Source of the DNA: an uncultured Clostridium sp.
GTDB lineage: Bacteria > Bacillota > Clostridia > Lachnospirales > Lachnospiraceae
Direction: 5' to 3'
DNA: 8,019 bases
NCBI GenBank assembly: GCA_900551225.1
Contig: URUZ01000283.1
Coordinates: 1 to 8,019 of the forward strand
Positions within the stretch are counted from its first letter, which is position 1, and every line of letters starts with the position of its first letter. The translations under genes and the position numbers were made by a program. Positions 1 to 6,561 of the stretch are shown here, piece by piece. The notes beneath the pieces were generated by a model that was not told the origin of the DNA, ran no database searches, and saw only the letters and a program-made list of their open reading frames with translations.

Positions 1-226
1 TCATGCCCGGAATGGCGTACATTCCATGGCAGTCCCTGACCTGAAGTGCTTCCAGCCCGGCCCCCGGCTCAATGGACACGATCCGCTTCCCTCTTATATA
101 GATGTCCGTGGGATAGATCTCCCCGGAATACACGTTCACCAGCTGTACGTTGGCCAACTTCCAGTCACAGGGGATCTCCCCCTTGCCGCAGGCCACCAGA
201 TCCTTTAACTCCGACAATGTCCTCAT
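1..226 (-). CDS. ade: Adenine deaminase-like amidohydrolase, N-terminal part (runs off the left edge)
   Basis: Seventy-five codons are readable from an ATG at 226 leftward; the rest lies outside the window. A strong ribosome site (AAAGGAGA on the minus strand, about 6 nt upstream) fixes the start. The visible protein has the usual N-terminal beta-sandwich strand pattern of cyclic amidohydrolases. LVNVYSGEIYPTDIYI (residues 29-44), GKRIVSI (46-52) and YAIPGM (70-75) correspond to the conserved VNVFTGEI...GRI...IPGFID sequence just before the metal-binding HxH motif, which would lie just past the edge. By family knowledge, adenine deaminase is a cytoplasmic metalloenzyme of about 550-600 residues that converts adenine to hypoxanthine and ammonia in purine salvage. 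Because the catalytic part is not visible, another amidohydrolase such as a dihydroorotase- or allantoinase-like protein remains possible. The GEIY wording favours adenine deaminase. Confidence 0.72.
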   Translation of the reverse strand, partial: MRTLSELKDLVACGKGEIPCDWKLANVQLVNVYSGEIYPTDIYIRGKRIVSIEPGAGLEALQVRDCHGMYAIPGM

Positions 227-277
227 AGATTATCTCCTTTATCTCTCCCCTGAACGTATATGAGGGGGCTTTTCTTT

Positions 278-310
278 AAATATAGGTAGTAAAATATAGG
301 TAGTACCTAT
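278..310. promoter_or_regulatory. Putative operator: two 13-bp direct repeats plus a 7-bp dyad
   Basis: AAATATAGGTAGT occurs exactly twice, at 278-290 and 292-304, 14 bp apart. The second copy runs into a perfect dyad, ATAGGTA-g-TACCTAT, at 296-310. On the minus strand the repeats supply two TATATT hexamers (298-293 and 284-279) that could act as -10 elements for the deaminase gene, so a bound repressor would block that promoter. The site is 52-84 bp upstream of the deaminase start and about 140 bp upstream of the gene at 450. The arrangement of half-sites suggests a dimeric regulator. I do not recognise which one. Confidence 0.45.
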
Positions 311-393
311 TCTTGAATTGATTGTAGCATACATTTTAGGAAATGTCTCTATGGTTTTAGGGAAAGTGTGAACCGCTTATAAAAAGCAGGAGG

Positions 394-399
394 TATAAT
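394..399 (+). promoter_or_regulatory. Possible -10 element for the MBL gene
   Basis: A perfect TATAAT lies 51 nt before the ATG at 450. No recognisable -35 sits 16-18 bp upstream (the region reads about GAACCGCT), so the promoter would be weak, activator-dependent or not real. The gene has its own ribosome site, AAAGGA at 438-443, 6 nt before the start. I saw no other candidate promoter for the gene in the spacer. Confidence 0.3.
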
Positions 400-449
400 A
401 ATACTGGAGATAACTGTTCAACTGGAATTAATTTAAGAAAGGATTCGTT

Positions 450-2543
450 ATGGAACTGAACCTACAAAAACACGGCAAACGTACATTAAAAAATCAGATG
501 GGGCCTCCTGAACTGGAAAGCAGGCGGCAAGGGGCAGATTTGCCCGCTGTCATTGGGAATCAGGCAATGGTTCAGAATACTATCCAGAGGGCAGCAGTGA
601 TCGACCATTTCCCAGATACACAGTCACCGGTAGAAATGTCAATGGATTTGATCAATTTTTTTGTGAATGACCGCAAAGGGAGCGGTGTAGGAATTACCTG
701 GGAGCAAATGGACCAGTTATCCCAACAATTGGACTTTTTGCAGTCAGCTCCGAATGAAACTCTGCCGCCCCCGTACTCCGCCAGCTATTTTCTGGACTAT
801 CTTCCAACTTATGTCGAATATGAAGATCTTTCAGATTATGCACCTGAAATCGCCTGTGTTTTGAAACCTCTGTTTAATATAATAGATTTTATCCATGACC
901 AGCTCAATCTGCCTTTTTCTGATGCTGAGGCTGCTTATGCAACGTTGTACCTGGACGGCCCTGCCTATGCCCAGGTGTCAGAGAGCAGCTTTTCTTCGGA
1001 GTCTGCTGCTGCCCTGCTGGAGAAACCGTCTGTATATCATTTTGCTGCATATAAAGATATGAATGCATATCTTACAATTAAAACGCAGGAACGCGGGTCC
1101 GACCCCAATAATAGGGGAGATACTGCATATAAGGTGGATTTTATCAATGTTGGGCAAGGTAATGCCGTACTGGTCTCCAGCAACCAGGCAGACTCTTACG
1201 GCCTAGTTGATTTAGGGCCTAATGCTGTCAATGTCCCCCATTTTCTGGCAGATAAACACAACCATTTCGCCCGTCCCCGTTCTGATCAAAGAGACGATGA
1301 CCGGCTGCAAACCGCAGCTCTGATGGCAGCTGCGGCTGCGGATGACGCTGCGCGGTTAGAAAATGCATACAGCCAGGGGCAGCCCATTGAGAAGGGCAGC
1401 CTGGAAGCGCTGGGAAGCCAGGTTTTAGCAGAACATATTCCGCGGCAAGGGATTACTCCTAAGCAGGTTGTAACAATCATCACACATCCTCATGCGGACC
1501 ATACTGCCAATGGAAAGCTGGATAAAACCTACCCTGCTGTCCTGTATCACAGGACAATGGAAATATCCGATCAACCTTATCTGACGCCTCCGGATCTGAC
1601 CCCTACCGGACTTAAAGAACTCAACGTTCCGGACGGCGAGATGCAGAAGGGGAAAAAGACGCGGGATCTGAATGACGTATCATTGGTCTCTGTTCTCAGT
1701 ACAGAGAATGTGGTCGTCATCCTGCCTGGAGACAGGTCCGTGAATGATCTGCTTCTCTATAATTATGCCGATGTGATCCCAGGGAAAACGGTGATATTGA
1801 TGGCTTCCCATCATGGCAGTTCAACCGGCACCAACAGTGAATTGATTGATTTGTTCTACAAATATGGTGCATTGGATGTCCAGATTGTTATTTCAGCCGG
1901 AATCCATAATCAACATTCCCATCCTTCCGCTCCGGAATTGCTTCCCTTCAATGGCAAGGCCGGAACCCCTCCCGAGCAGGGCGATGTACTGACAACAGTC
2001 GAGGGCAATGATTATCAGGTCTTTAGTACGCAGCACCTGGACAATGAAAAAGGCAGCATTGTATTTAAGAGCTTCCAGGATTCTCACGCCTTATACACAA
2101 AACGTAAGGGAGAACACATTGACACCTCCGGCTGCCATCAGCCCGGACTACCTGCACCGTACCGCAACCTGGAACAAATACGAGCCAGATCCATACAGGA
2201 CGCAGTCTTTATGAATCCGTCTGTTGACACAAAAGATGAAATTCTTAAAACCTGGTTTTTTTTAAGCAAGAAGGGCAGAAGAATGCCGGTATTTTCGGGT
2301 AAAACACTGACTGTAATCGAACATCAGCTGAAACTGCTTGGGACCTCTCTCATTTCATTGGAGCGAAGTATCTGGGATTTCTATGAAGCGCTTGGCAATC
2401 TGGCTTTAACCTGGGGCGATATTCCCGCAGAAGAAAGACAGCTAAAAGTAAATAAGGAAGCAGACGAACGGATTCGCCAGCTTGATAATAAGCATGAGGA
2501 TGGGTACCGCAATCACTGTCTCCCACTTAGTAAACCTTTATAA
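450..2543 (+). CDS. ComEC/Rec2-type metallo-beta-lactamase-fold protein with an eCIS-like N-terminal tag
   Basis: This is a 697-residue protein without signal peptide or membrane segments. The N-terminal 50 residues are basic and polar and contain IGNQAMVQNTIQR (35-47), resembling the GNQAV..L.QR tag of proteins encoded with contractile injection systems. Residues 60-225 are mostly helical and unrecognised. The MBL fold follows: FINVGQGNAVLV (231-242), VDLG (253-256), THPHADH (345-351, metal ligands H346, H348, D350, H351), ILPGD (424-428), SHHGSS (453-458) and ISAGIHNQHSHP (481-492). These are the ComEC/Rec2 soluble-domain motifs, and the putative metal-binding residues are all present, so a metal-dependent hydrolase, perhaps a nuclease or phosphodiesterase, is expected. 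About 88 residues, including an Ala-rich helix (289-302), sit between the DLG and HxHxDH motifs, more than usual. Residues 550-697 form an unrecognised helical tail. The start is supported by AAAGGA 6 nt upstream. Substrate and role are unknown. It is not a competence channel, because ComEC's membrane domain is absent. Confidence 0.85.
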   Translation: MELNLQKHGKRTLKNQMGPPELESRRQGADLPAVIGNQAMVQNTIQRAAVIDHFPDTQSPVEMSMDLINFFVNDRKGSGVGITWEQMDQLSQQLDFLQSAPNETLPPPYSASYFLDYLPTYVEYEDLSDYAPEIACVLKPLFNIIDFIHDQLNLPFSDAEAAYATLYLDGPAYAQVSESSFSSESAAALLEKPSVYHFAAYKDMNAYLTIKTQERGSDPNNRGDTAYKVDFINVGQGNAVLVSSNQADSYGLVDLGPNAVNVPHFLADKHNHFARPRSDQRDDDRLQTAALMAAAAADDAARLENAYSQGQPIEKGSLEALGSQVLAEHIPRQGITPKQVVTIITHPHADHTANGKLDKTYPAVLYHRTMEISDQPYLTPPDLTPTGLKELNVPDGEMQKGKKTRDLNDVSLVSVLSTENVVVILPGDRSVNDLLLYNYADVIPGKTVILMASHHGSSTGTNSELIDLFYKYGALDVQIVISAGIHNQHSHPSAPELLPFNGKAGTPPEQGDVLTTVEGNDYQVFSTQHLDNEKGSIVFKSFQDSHALYTKRKGEHIDTSGCHQPGLPAPYRNLEQIRARSIQDAVFMNPSVDTKDEILKTWFFLSKKGRRMPVFSGKTLTVIEHQLKLLGTSLISLERSIWDFYEALGNLALTWGDIPAEERQLKVNKEADERIRQLDNKHEDGYRNHCLPLSKPL

Positions 2544-3407
2544 AACCGGAACCCAGAACTCAATCACGCTCTTCCCTTCCTCATCTCCAGCTTCCCCGTA
2601 TCTGGCAAAATCATATCTGGCGTGTTCGTTTAAACGGCAGGTGGACCGGGGAATCCACTCTTTATAGATATAGTCTGCCACAGGCTGCAGGCTGTCCTTA
2701 TTTCTCCCTCTGAAACGAAAGACAATATAGCGGCTGGGCGGCAGTTCCCTGCACTCCATTCCCTTCGGCGGTTCTCCTGGCGCCTCCGCCTCCGCGGCTG
2801 CCAGGTAATCGAAGGCCGGCTGCTTCTCATCATTGACATTCCACGACGTGTAGTCGTTAAGTCCAATGAGGAACTCCCTGTTTTTCCGGTCATGGATCAG
2901 ATGTTTCCTGGCATGAAGCTGTCTCCAGCACTGCCCGATGACGTGAAAACCAAAGCGGGTATTTTTCCTGATACCGATCAGATATATGCTGCCGCTGTCC
3001 ACTGTTGTTACTTCCATAATCCGGTCCCCCTTTAGACAATCTCTCCCATCCACCTCAAGCTTCAGCTGAAGCGGATAAAAGTCCCCTCTTTTCCGATAGG
3101 CCTGCGGGCTGCACTTGTATAATTCCCTGAATCCTTTTGTAAAAGACTGCTGTGTTTCATAGCCCGCCTCAAAGGCAAGCTCCGTAATCGGTCTGTCCGT
3201 AAAAACAAGCCTTTGTGCCGCCTCGGTCAGCCTCCGCCTCCGGATGTAGTGGTGCAGCGAAAACCCCACAACCGCTGTGAACATTCTGCTCAAATGATAT
3301 TTGGAATATCCGGTGTTAACAGCAATGGAATCCAGATTCAGCGTTTCTCCCAGATCTGCATCAATACAGTCGATTACCTCCTGAATTGTATCTAAATTTG
3401 TACTCAT
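2538..3407 (-). CDS. AraC-family transcriptional regulator with GyrI-like effector-binding domain
   Basis: A 289-residue regulator of the Rob/SoxS-type layout. The N-terminal AraC DNA-binding domain has two helix-turn-helix units: LDSIAVNTGYSKYHLSRMF (25-43) and ITELAFEAGYETQQSFTKGF (74-93). These are followed by the family hallmark FRELYKCSPQAYRK (93-106). Residues about 128-289 match the GyrI-like/SOUL-type small-molecule-binding fold, beginning MEVTTVDSGSIYLIGIR and ending VIEFWVPVL, with the typical late segment SRYIVFRFRG (225-234). In this family the C-terminal domain binds drugs or other hydrophobic ligands and the protein usually activates transport or resistance genes. A ribosome site GGAGGT lies 6 nt before the ATG. 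A TATAAA at 3433-3428 is a possible -10. The gene is divergent from the ABC operon (232-bp spacer), so regulating that operon or itself is plausible but unproven. Its 3' end meets the MBL gene head-on. Confidence 0.92.
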   Translation of the reverse strand: MSTNLDTIQEVIDCIDADLGETLNLDSIAVNTGYSKYHLSRMFTAVVGFSLHHYIRRRRLTEAAQRLVFTDRPITELAFEAGYETQQSFTKGFRELYKCSPQAYRKRGDFYPLQLKLEVDGRDCLKGDRIMEVTTVDSGSIYLIGIRKNTRFGFHVIGQCWRQLHARKHLIHDRKNREFLIGLNDYTSWNVNDEKQPAFDYLAAAEAEAPGEPPKGMECRELPPSRYIVFRFRGRNKDSLQPVADYIYKEWIPRSTCRLNEHARYDFARYGEAGDEEGKSVIEFWVPVL

Positions 3408-3519
3408 GTGTTTACCTCCATTATCATTTTATAGGATATTATGTTTTCTGTCTTCACCTTTCTTGCGGTCCATATTTCTACAATATCTAACATATTTATA
3501 CCTAACTCACAATTTTTGT

Positions 3520-3548
3520 TTTACATAAAATGCTTTTTGTGTTATAAT
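3520..3548 (+). promoter_or_regulatory. Strong sigma-A-type promoter with extended -10 for the ABC operon
   Basis: TTTACA (3520-3525, five of six consensus bases), a 17-bp spacer and a perfect TATAAT (3543-3548) preceded by TG one base upstream (3540-3541) make a near-ideal housekeeping promoter. Transcription would start near 3555, leaving an AT-rich leader of about 85 nt before the ATG at 3640. I saw no obvious riboswitch fold or long dyad in that leader. The rest of the 3408-3639 spacer is AT-rich and must also hold the divergent regulator's promoter. Confidence 0.7.
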
Positions 3549-3639
3549 TTTATTAATTTCTATATTTCCATTATCTATCTGAATAGTCGGAAATGTCTAA
3601 ATCAATCAACCAAATTCACAATAAAGGAGGCTGAACATC

Positions 3640-4788
3640 ATGATTGAATTCCGCAATGTTTCCAAATCCTACAAGAGCAGCGAGGTATTGAAACATATTA
3701 ATTTCACCATATATGACGGTGAAATCGTGGTATTAATCGGTCCTTCCGGCTGCGGAAAGACCACCACTCTGAAGATGATCAACCGTCTCATTGAACCAAC
3801 GGACGGCGAGATTCTCATTGACGGCAAGAACATTAAAGAAACGGACCCCATCGCGCTGCGCAGGACCATGGGGTATGTAATCCAACAGACCGGACTCTTC
3901 CCCCACATGACGGTGCGCCAGAACATTGAGGTGATTCCACGGCTGGAGAAACGGCCCGATGATGATATCACAAAGAACACGCTGGCCTTGATGAAAATGG
4001 TTGGTCTGGACCCGGATTTATATCTGGACCGCTATCCCGTCCAGCTCTCAGGCGGACAGTTACAGCGTATAGGCGTGGCGAGGGCCTTTGCCACCAATCC
4101 CGACATCATCCTAATGGATGAACCTTTTTCCGCTCTGGACCCCATTACCCGGTCAGGACTTCAGGATGAATTGGTAAATCTTCAGGCACATCTGAAAAAA
4201 ACCATCGTATTTGTTACCCATGATATGGATGAAGCAGTTAAAATTGCAGACCGGATCTGCATTATGTACCAGGGGGATATCCTTCAATATGACAAGCCTG
4301 AGGCTGTGCTGAAGAATCCTGCCCATGGCTTTGTAAGTGAATTTGTGGGCCGCAACCGTATCTGGTCCAGCCCGGAATTCATACATGCCGCCGATATCAT
4401 GATTCCGTCCCCTGTTTCCACCAGCCCGGACATCCCCATGCTCAAATGTATTGAGAAGATGCGTATCCAGAAGGTCAACAGCCTGATGGTGGTGGACGAG
4501 GACAACTGCCTGATGGGCCTGGTACGGCCCCGCCACATTCTGCGGGCCCCGGACAAGGATCTGCCGGTAAGCTGTGTCATGGTAGACCCCAAGGTAACGG
4601 CCCAGCCGGATACCAGCATCGTGGAGCTGCTTCATATGGTCCGCAAACATGACGTCTCCGCCATACCTGTGGTGGATATGGACGGGGTTTTAAAGGGACT
4701 TGTGACCAACACCAGCCTTGTGACTGCCCTCTCCAGCCAGTTTGTGGATTCTGAGATCATGGATGAACTTAAGGAGGTAGAAGTATGA
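3640..4788 (+). CDS. Quaternary-amine-type ABC transporter ATP-binding protein with CBS domains (OpuCA/EgtV-like)
   Basis: This 382-residue cytoplasmic ATPase powers the importer whose membrane and binding parts are encoded by the next gene. All ABC motifs are intact: Walker A GPSGCGKT (34-41), Q-loop glutamine Q82, signature LSGGQ (136-140), Walker B IILMDE (156-161), D-loop SALD (164-167) and switch histidine H194 in VTHD. Two CBS repeats follow, about 250-305 and 311-367. In the OpuA/OpuC/ProV family such repeats tune activity to ionic strength or nucleotides. Length and layout match OpuCA, OpuFA, EgtV and BilEA. The start is set by AAAGGAGG, 9 nt upstream of the ATG, and expression is expected from the extended -10 promoter at 3520-3548. 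The stop overlaps the next gene's start by ATGA, so the two subunits are probably translationally coupled. The family is certain; the solute is not. Confidence 0.95.
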   Translation: MIEFRNVSKSYKSSEVLKHINFTIYDGEIVVLIGPSGCGKTTTLKMINRLIEPTDGEILIDGKNIKETDPIALRRTMGYVIQQTGLFPHMTVRQNIEVIPRLEKRPDDDITKNTLALMKMVGLDPDLYLDRYPVQLSGGQLQRIGVARAFATNPDIILMDEPFSALDPITRSGLQDELVNLQAHLKKTIVFVTHDMDEAVKIADRICIMYQGDILQYDKPEAVLKNPAHGFVSEFVGRNRIWSSPEFIHAADIMIPSPVSTSPDIPMLKCIEKMRIQKVNSLMVVDEDNCLMGLVRPRHILRAPDKDLPVSCVMVDPKVTAQPDTSIVELLHMVRKHDVSAIPVVDMDGVLKGLVTNTSLVTALSSQFVDSEIMDELKEVEV

Positions 4789-6386
4789 GCGGACTGATCA
4801 GTTACCTTTCCCAGCAATATGTATATGTGGGCGGCCTGCTGTTAAGCCACATCCGCCTGGCCATCCTCTCCGTTGCCGCTGCAATCATCATCGGTATCCC
4901 CCTGGGTATCTTCATTGCGGACCGGATCAAGGTACAGAAGCCGGTCCTTGGCATCGCCAATGTGGTACAGGCCATCCCCAGCCTGGCGATCCTGGGCTTT
5001 TTGGTACCATACATGGGAATCGGAGCCAACACGGCTATATTCATGGTTGTGCTCTACTCCCTTCTTCCCATTTTAAAAAATACCTGCGCAGGTCTTGGGA
5101 ATATCAACCCGGATATGATCGAGGCTGCCAGAGGCATCGGTATGACCAACCGGCAGATCCTGTTTAAAGTCAAGCTTCCGCTGGCCCTTCCGGTCATCAT
5201 GGCGGGCATCCGCATTTCCAGTGTAACTGCCGTAGGGCTGATGACCATCGCCGCCTATATCGGAGCCGGCGGACTGGGCACTCTGGTAATCAGCGGTATC
5301 CAGACGGACAACTCCAACATGATCCTGGCAGGAGCCATTCCGGCCTGCCTTCTGGCTCTGCTCATGGACTTTGTCATGGCCAGAGTGGAGAAGGCTGTGA
5401 CCCCCATCTCCCTGCGCCTTGCCGTCTCCGAGCTGACACCTGAGCGCGAGAAGAAGGAAAAACAGCAGAAAAAGGTAACTCTGGCGGCTTCTGCGGCTCT
5501 GATCTGCGCGGCCATCGTCATGGTCACCATGCAGCATTTCTCCTCCCAGCCGGATATCCGCATCGGCTCCAAGGATGCCACAGAGAGTGTGATCATCGGC
5601 AATATGATGGCCGATCTGATCGAGGCCAAAACCGACCTGAAGGTGGAACGGAAGCTGGGCCTGGGCGGTACCATGATCGCCTTTGACGCGCTGAAAGGCG
5701 GCAATATTGACCTCTACCCGGAATACACGGGAACTATCTACAGCACCGTCCTAGGAAATGCAGCCAAGCCGGGCCTTACCCAGGATGAGGCTTACAACCT
5801 GGTGGCCACCGGGCTGAAGGACAGCTATAATGTGGACACCCTGACCAATTTCGGATTTGAGAATACTTACGTGCTGGCTGTTTCCAAGGAGATTGCCGAG
5901 CAGTACAACCTGTCCAAGGTCTCCGACCTGATCAATATCAACGGCCAGCTGCGCTTCGGCTGCTCACCCGAATTCGCGGTCCGGGATGACGGCCTGCCGG
6001 GCATTGAGAAGGCCTACGGCCTGAAATTCAAATCCATCCACAACTTCTCCGGCACCCTGATGTACACGGCCATCAACTCCCAGGAGGTGGATGTGATCAC
6101 CGCCTTCTCCACTGACGGACTGCTGCAGAAATACGATCTGGTCCTGTTGGAAGACGACCGGCATTTCTTCCCGCCCTACTTCATGCTTCCCATCGTCAAC
6201 GGAGATACCATGGAGAAATACCCGGAGCTTAACGAGGCCCTGTCTGCCATGTATAACTATATTGACAATGAGACAATGCAGGGGCTCAACTACCGTGTGG
6301 TAGAGATCGGCGAGGACCGGGCCAAGGTGGCCAGGGACTTCCTGCTGGAGAACGGGCTGGTGACTGAGGAGGAGCTGCTGCGCTAA
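4785..6386 (+). CDS. ABC transporter permease fused to substrate-binding domain (OpuF/EgtU/BilE-like)
   Basis: A 533-residue fusion of two subunits. The permease half has membrane segments near residues 20-45, 53-76, 80-99, 134-160 and 178-199, with the EAA coupling loop EAARGIGMTNRQILFKVKLP at 113-132 that docks on the ATPase. A linker rich in Lys and Glu (219-230) and a sixth hydrophobic segment (231-249) lead to an external OpuAC-type binding domain (257-533). That domain begins IRIGSKDATESVIIG and contains LGLGGTMIAFDALKGGNIDLYPEYTGT (291-317). The DLYPEYTGT segment supplies aromatic residues Y311 and Y314, as expected for a cage around a trimethylammonium group. AAGGAGG lies 7 nt before the ATG, inside the preceding gene, and the ATGA overlap implies 1:1 production. 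Known solutes for this architecture are glycine betaine, choline, carnitine and ergothioneine. The GGT...ALK.G.IDLYPEYTGT wording reminded me more of EgtU/YehZ-type domains than of OpuCC, but this is memory, not an alignment. Confidence 0.93.
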   Translation: MSGLISYLSQQYVYVGGLLLSHIRLAILSVAAAIIIGIPLGIFIADRIKVQKPVLGIANVVQAIPSLAILGFLVPYMGIGANTAIFMVVLYSLLPILKNTCAGLGNINPDMIEAARGIGMTNRQILFKVKLPLALPVIMAGIRISSVTAVGLMTIAAYIGAGGLGTLVISGIQTDNSNMILAGAIPACLLALLMDFVMARVEKAVTPISLRLAVSELTPEREKKEKQQKKVTLAASAALICAAIVMVTMQHFSSQPDIRIGSKDATESVIIGNMMADLIEAKTDLKVERKLGLGGTMIAFDALKGGNIDLYPEYTGTIYSTVLGNAAKPGLTQDEAYNLVATGLKDSYNVDTLTNFGFENTYVLAVSKEIAEQYNLSKVSDLININGQLRFGCSPEFAVRDDGLPGIEKAYGLKFKSIHNFSGTLMYTAINSQEVDVITAFSTDGLLQKYDLVLLEDDRHFFPPYFMLPIVNGDTMEKYPELNEALSAMYNYIDNETMQGLNYRVVEIGEDRAKVARDFLLENGLVTEEELLR

Positions 6387-6439
6387 AGCTAGTGTCTGAG
6401 AATTGCTTATCTTCAGTTGTGCGTTACACTTTGTGGGAG

Positions 6440-6493
6440 ATTTGGCCCAATGAAAGAGGCATAGTGGGCTATGATGCCTGAATTGGGCCAAAT
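6440..6493. repeat. Nested inverted repeat (12-bp perfect arms with smaller inner dyads)
   Basis: ATTTGGCCCAAT at 6440-6451 is the exact reverse complement of ATTGGGCCAAAT at 6482-6493. Inside lie two alternative smaller stems: AGGCAT/ATGCCT (6457-6462 with 6474-6479) and CATAG/CTATG (6460-6464 with 6469-6473, loop TGGG), the latter with the same centre as the outer arms. It begins 53 bp after the permease stop. It is not followed by a T-run on either strand, so it is not a standard rho-independent terminator. It could be an mRNA 3'-stabilising or processing stem, a cruciform or operator, or a relic of a small repeat element. Confidence 0.7.
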
Positions 6494-6561
6494 ATACCGC
6501 AAAATTGGACGCGCAGGAGTGGTTGAAAAAAACACGGTGGTGGAGGGAGAAAGTTTTGACT

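Noticed and set aside
26..228. Two plus-strand open frames of about 60 codons
   Set aside because: They lie antisense to the deaminase start, whose protein matches a known family and has a proper ribosome site.
226..270. Purine riboswitch in the deaminase leader
   Set aside because: The minus strand has CTCATATA (264-257), like the start of that riboswitch, but the conserved ATATGG and CTACC core elements and the closing TATGAG arm do not follow before the ribosome site.
247..275. Rho-independent terminator, plus strand
   Set aside because: CCCCT/AGGGG (247-251 with 263-267) followed by TTTTCTTT looks terminator-like, but the stem is only 5 bp with an 11-nt loop and no plus-strand gene ends there.
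388..410. Small gene behind the strong AGGAGG at 388-393
   Set aside because: No ATG, GTG or TTG lies at a workable distance after it; the bases overlap a TATAAT hexamer instead.
3441..3647. Plus-strand open frame of 68 codons before the ATPase
   Set aside because: It is AT-rich low-complexity sequence (Phe/Ile/Asn), has no good ribosome site, and spans the operon's promoter.
6440..6500. Intrinsic terminator for the ABC operon
   Set aside because: The hairpin is strong, but the bases after it (ATACCGCAAAA) contain no T-run on the plus strand.
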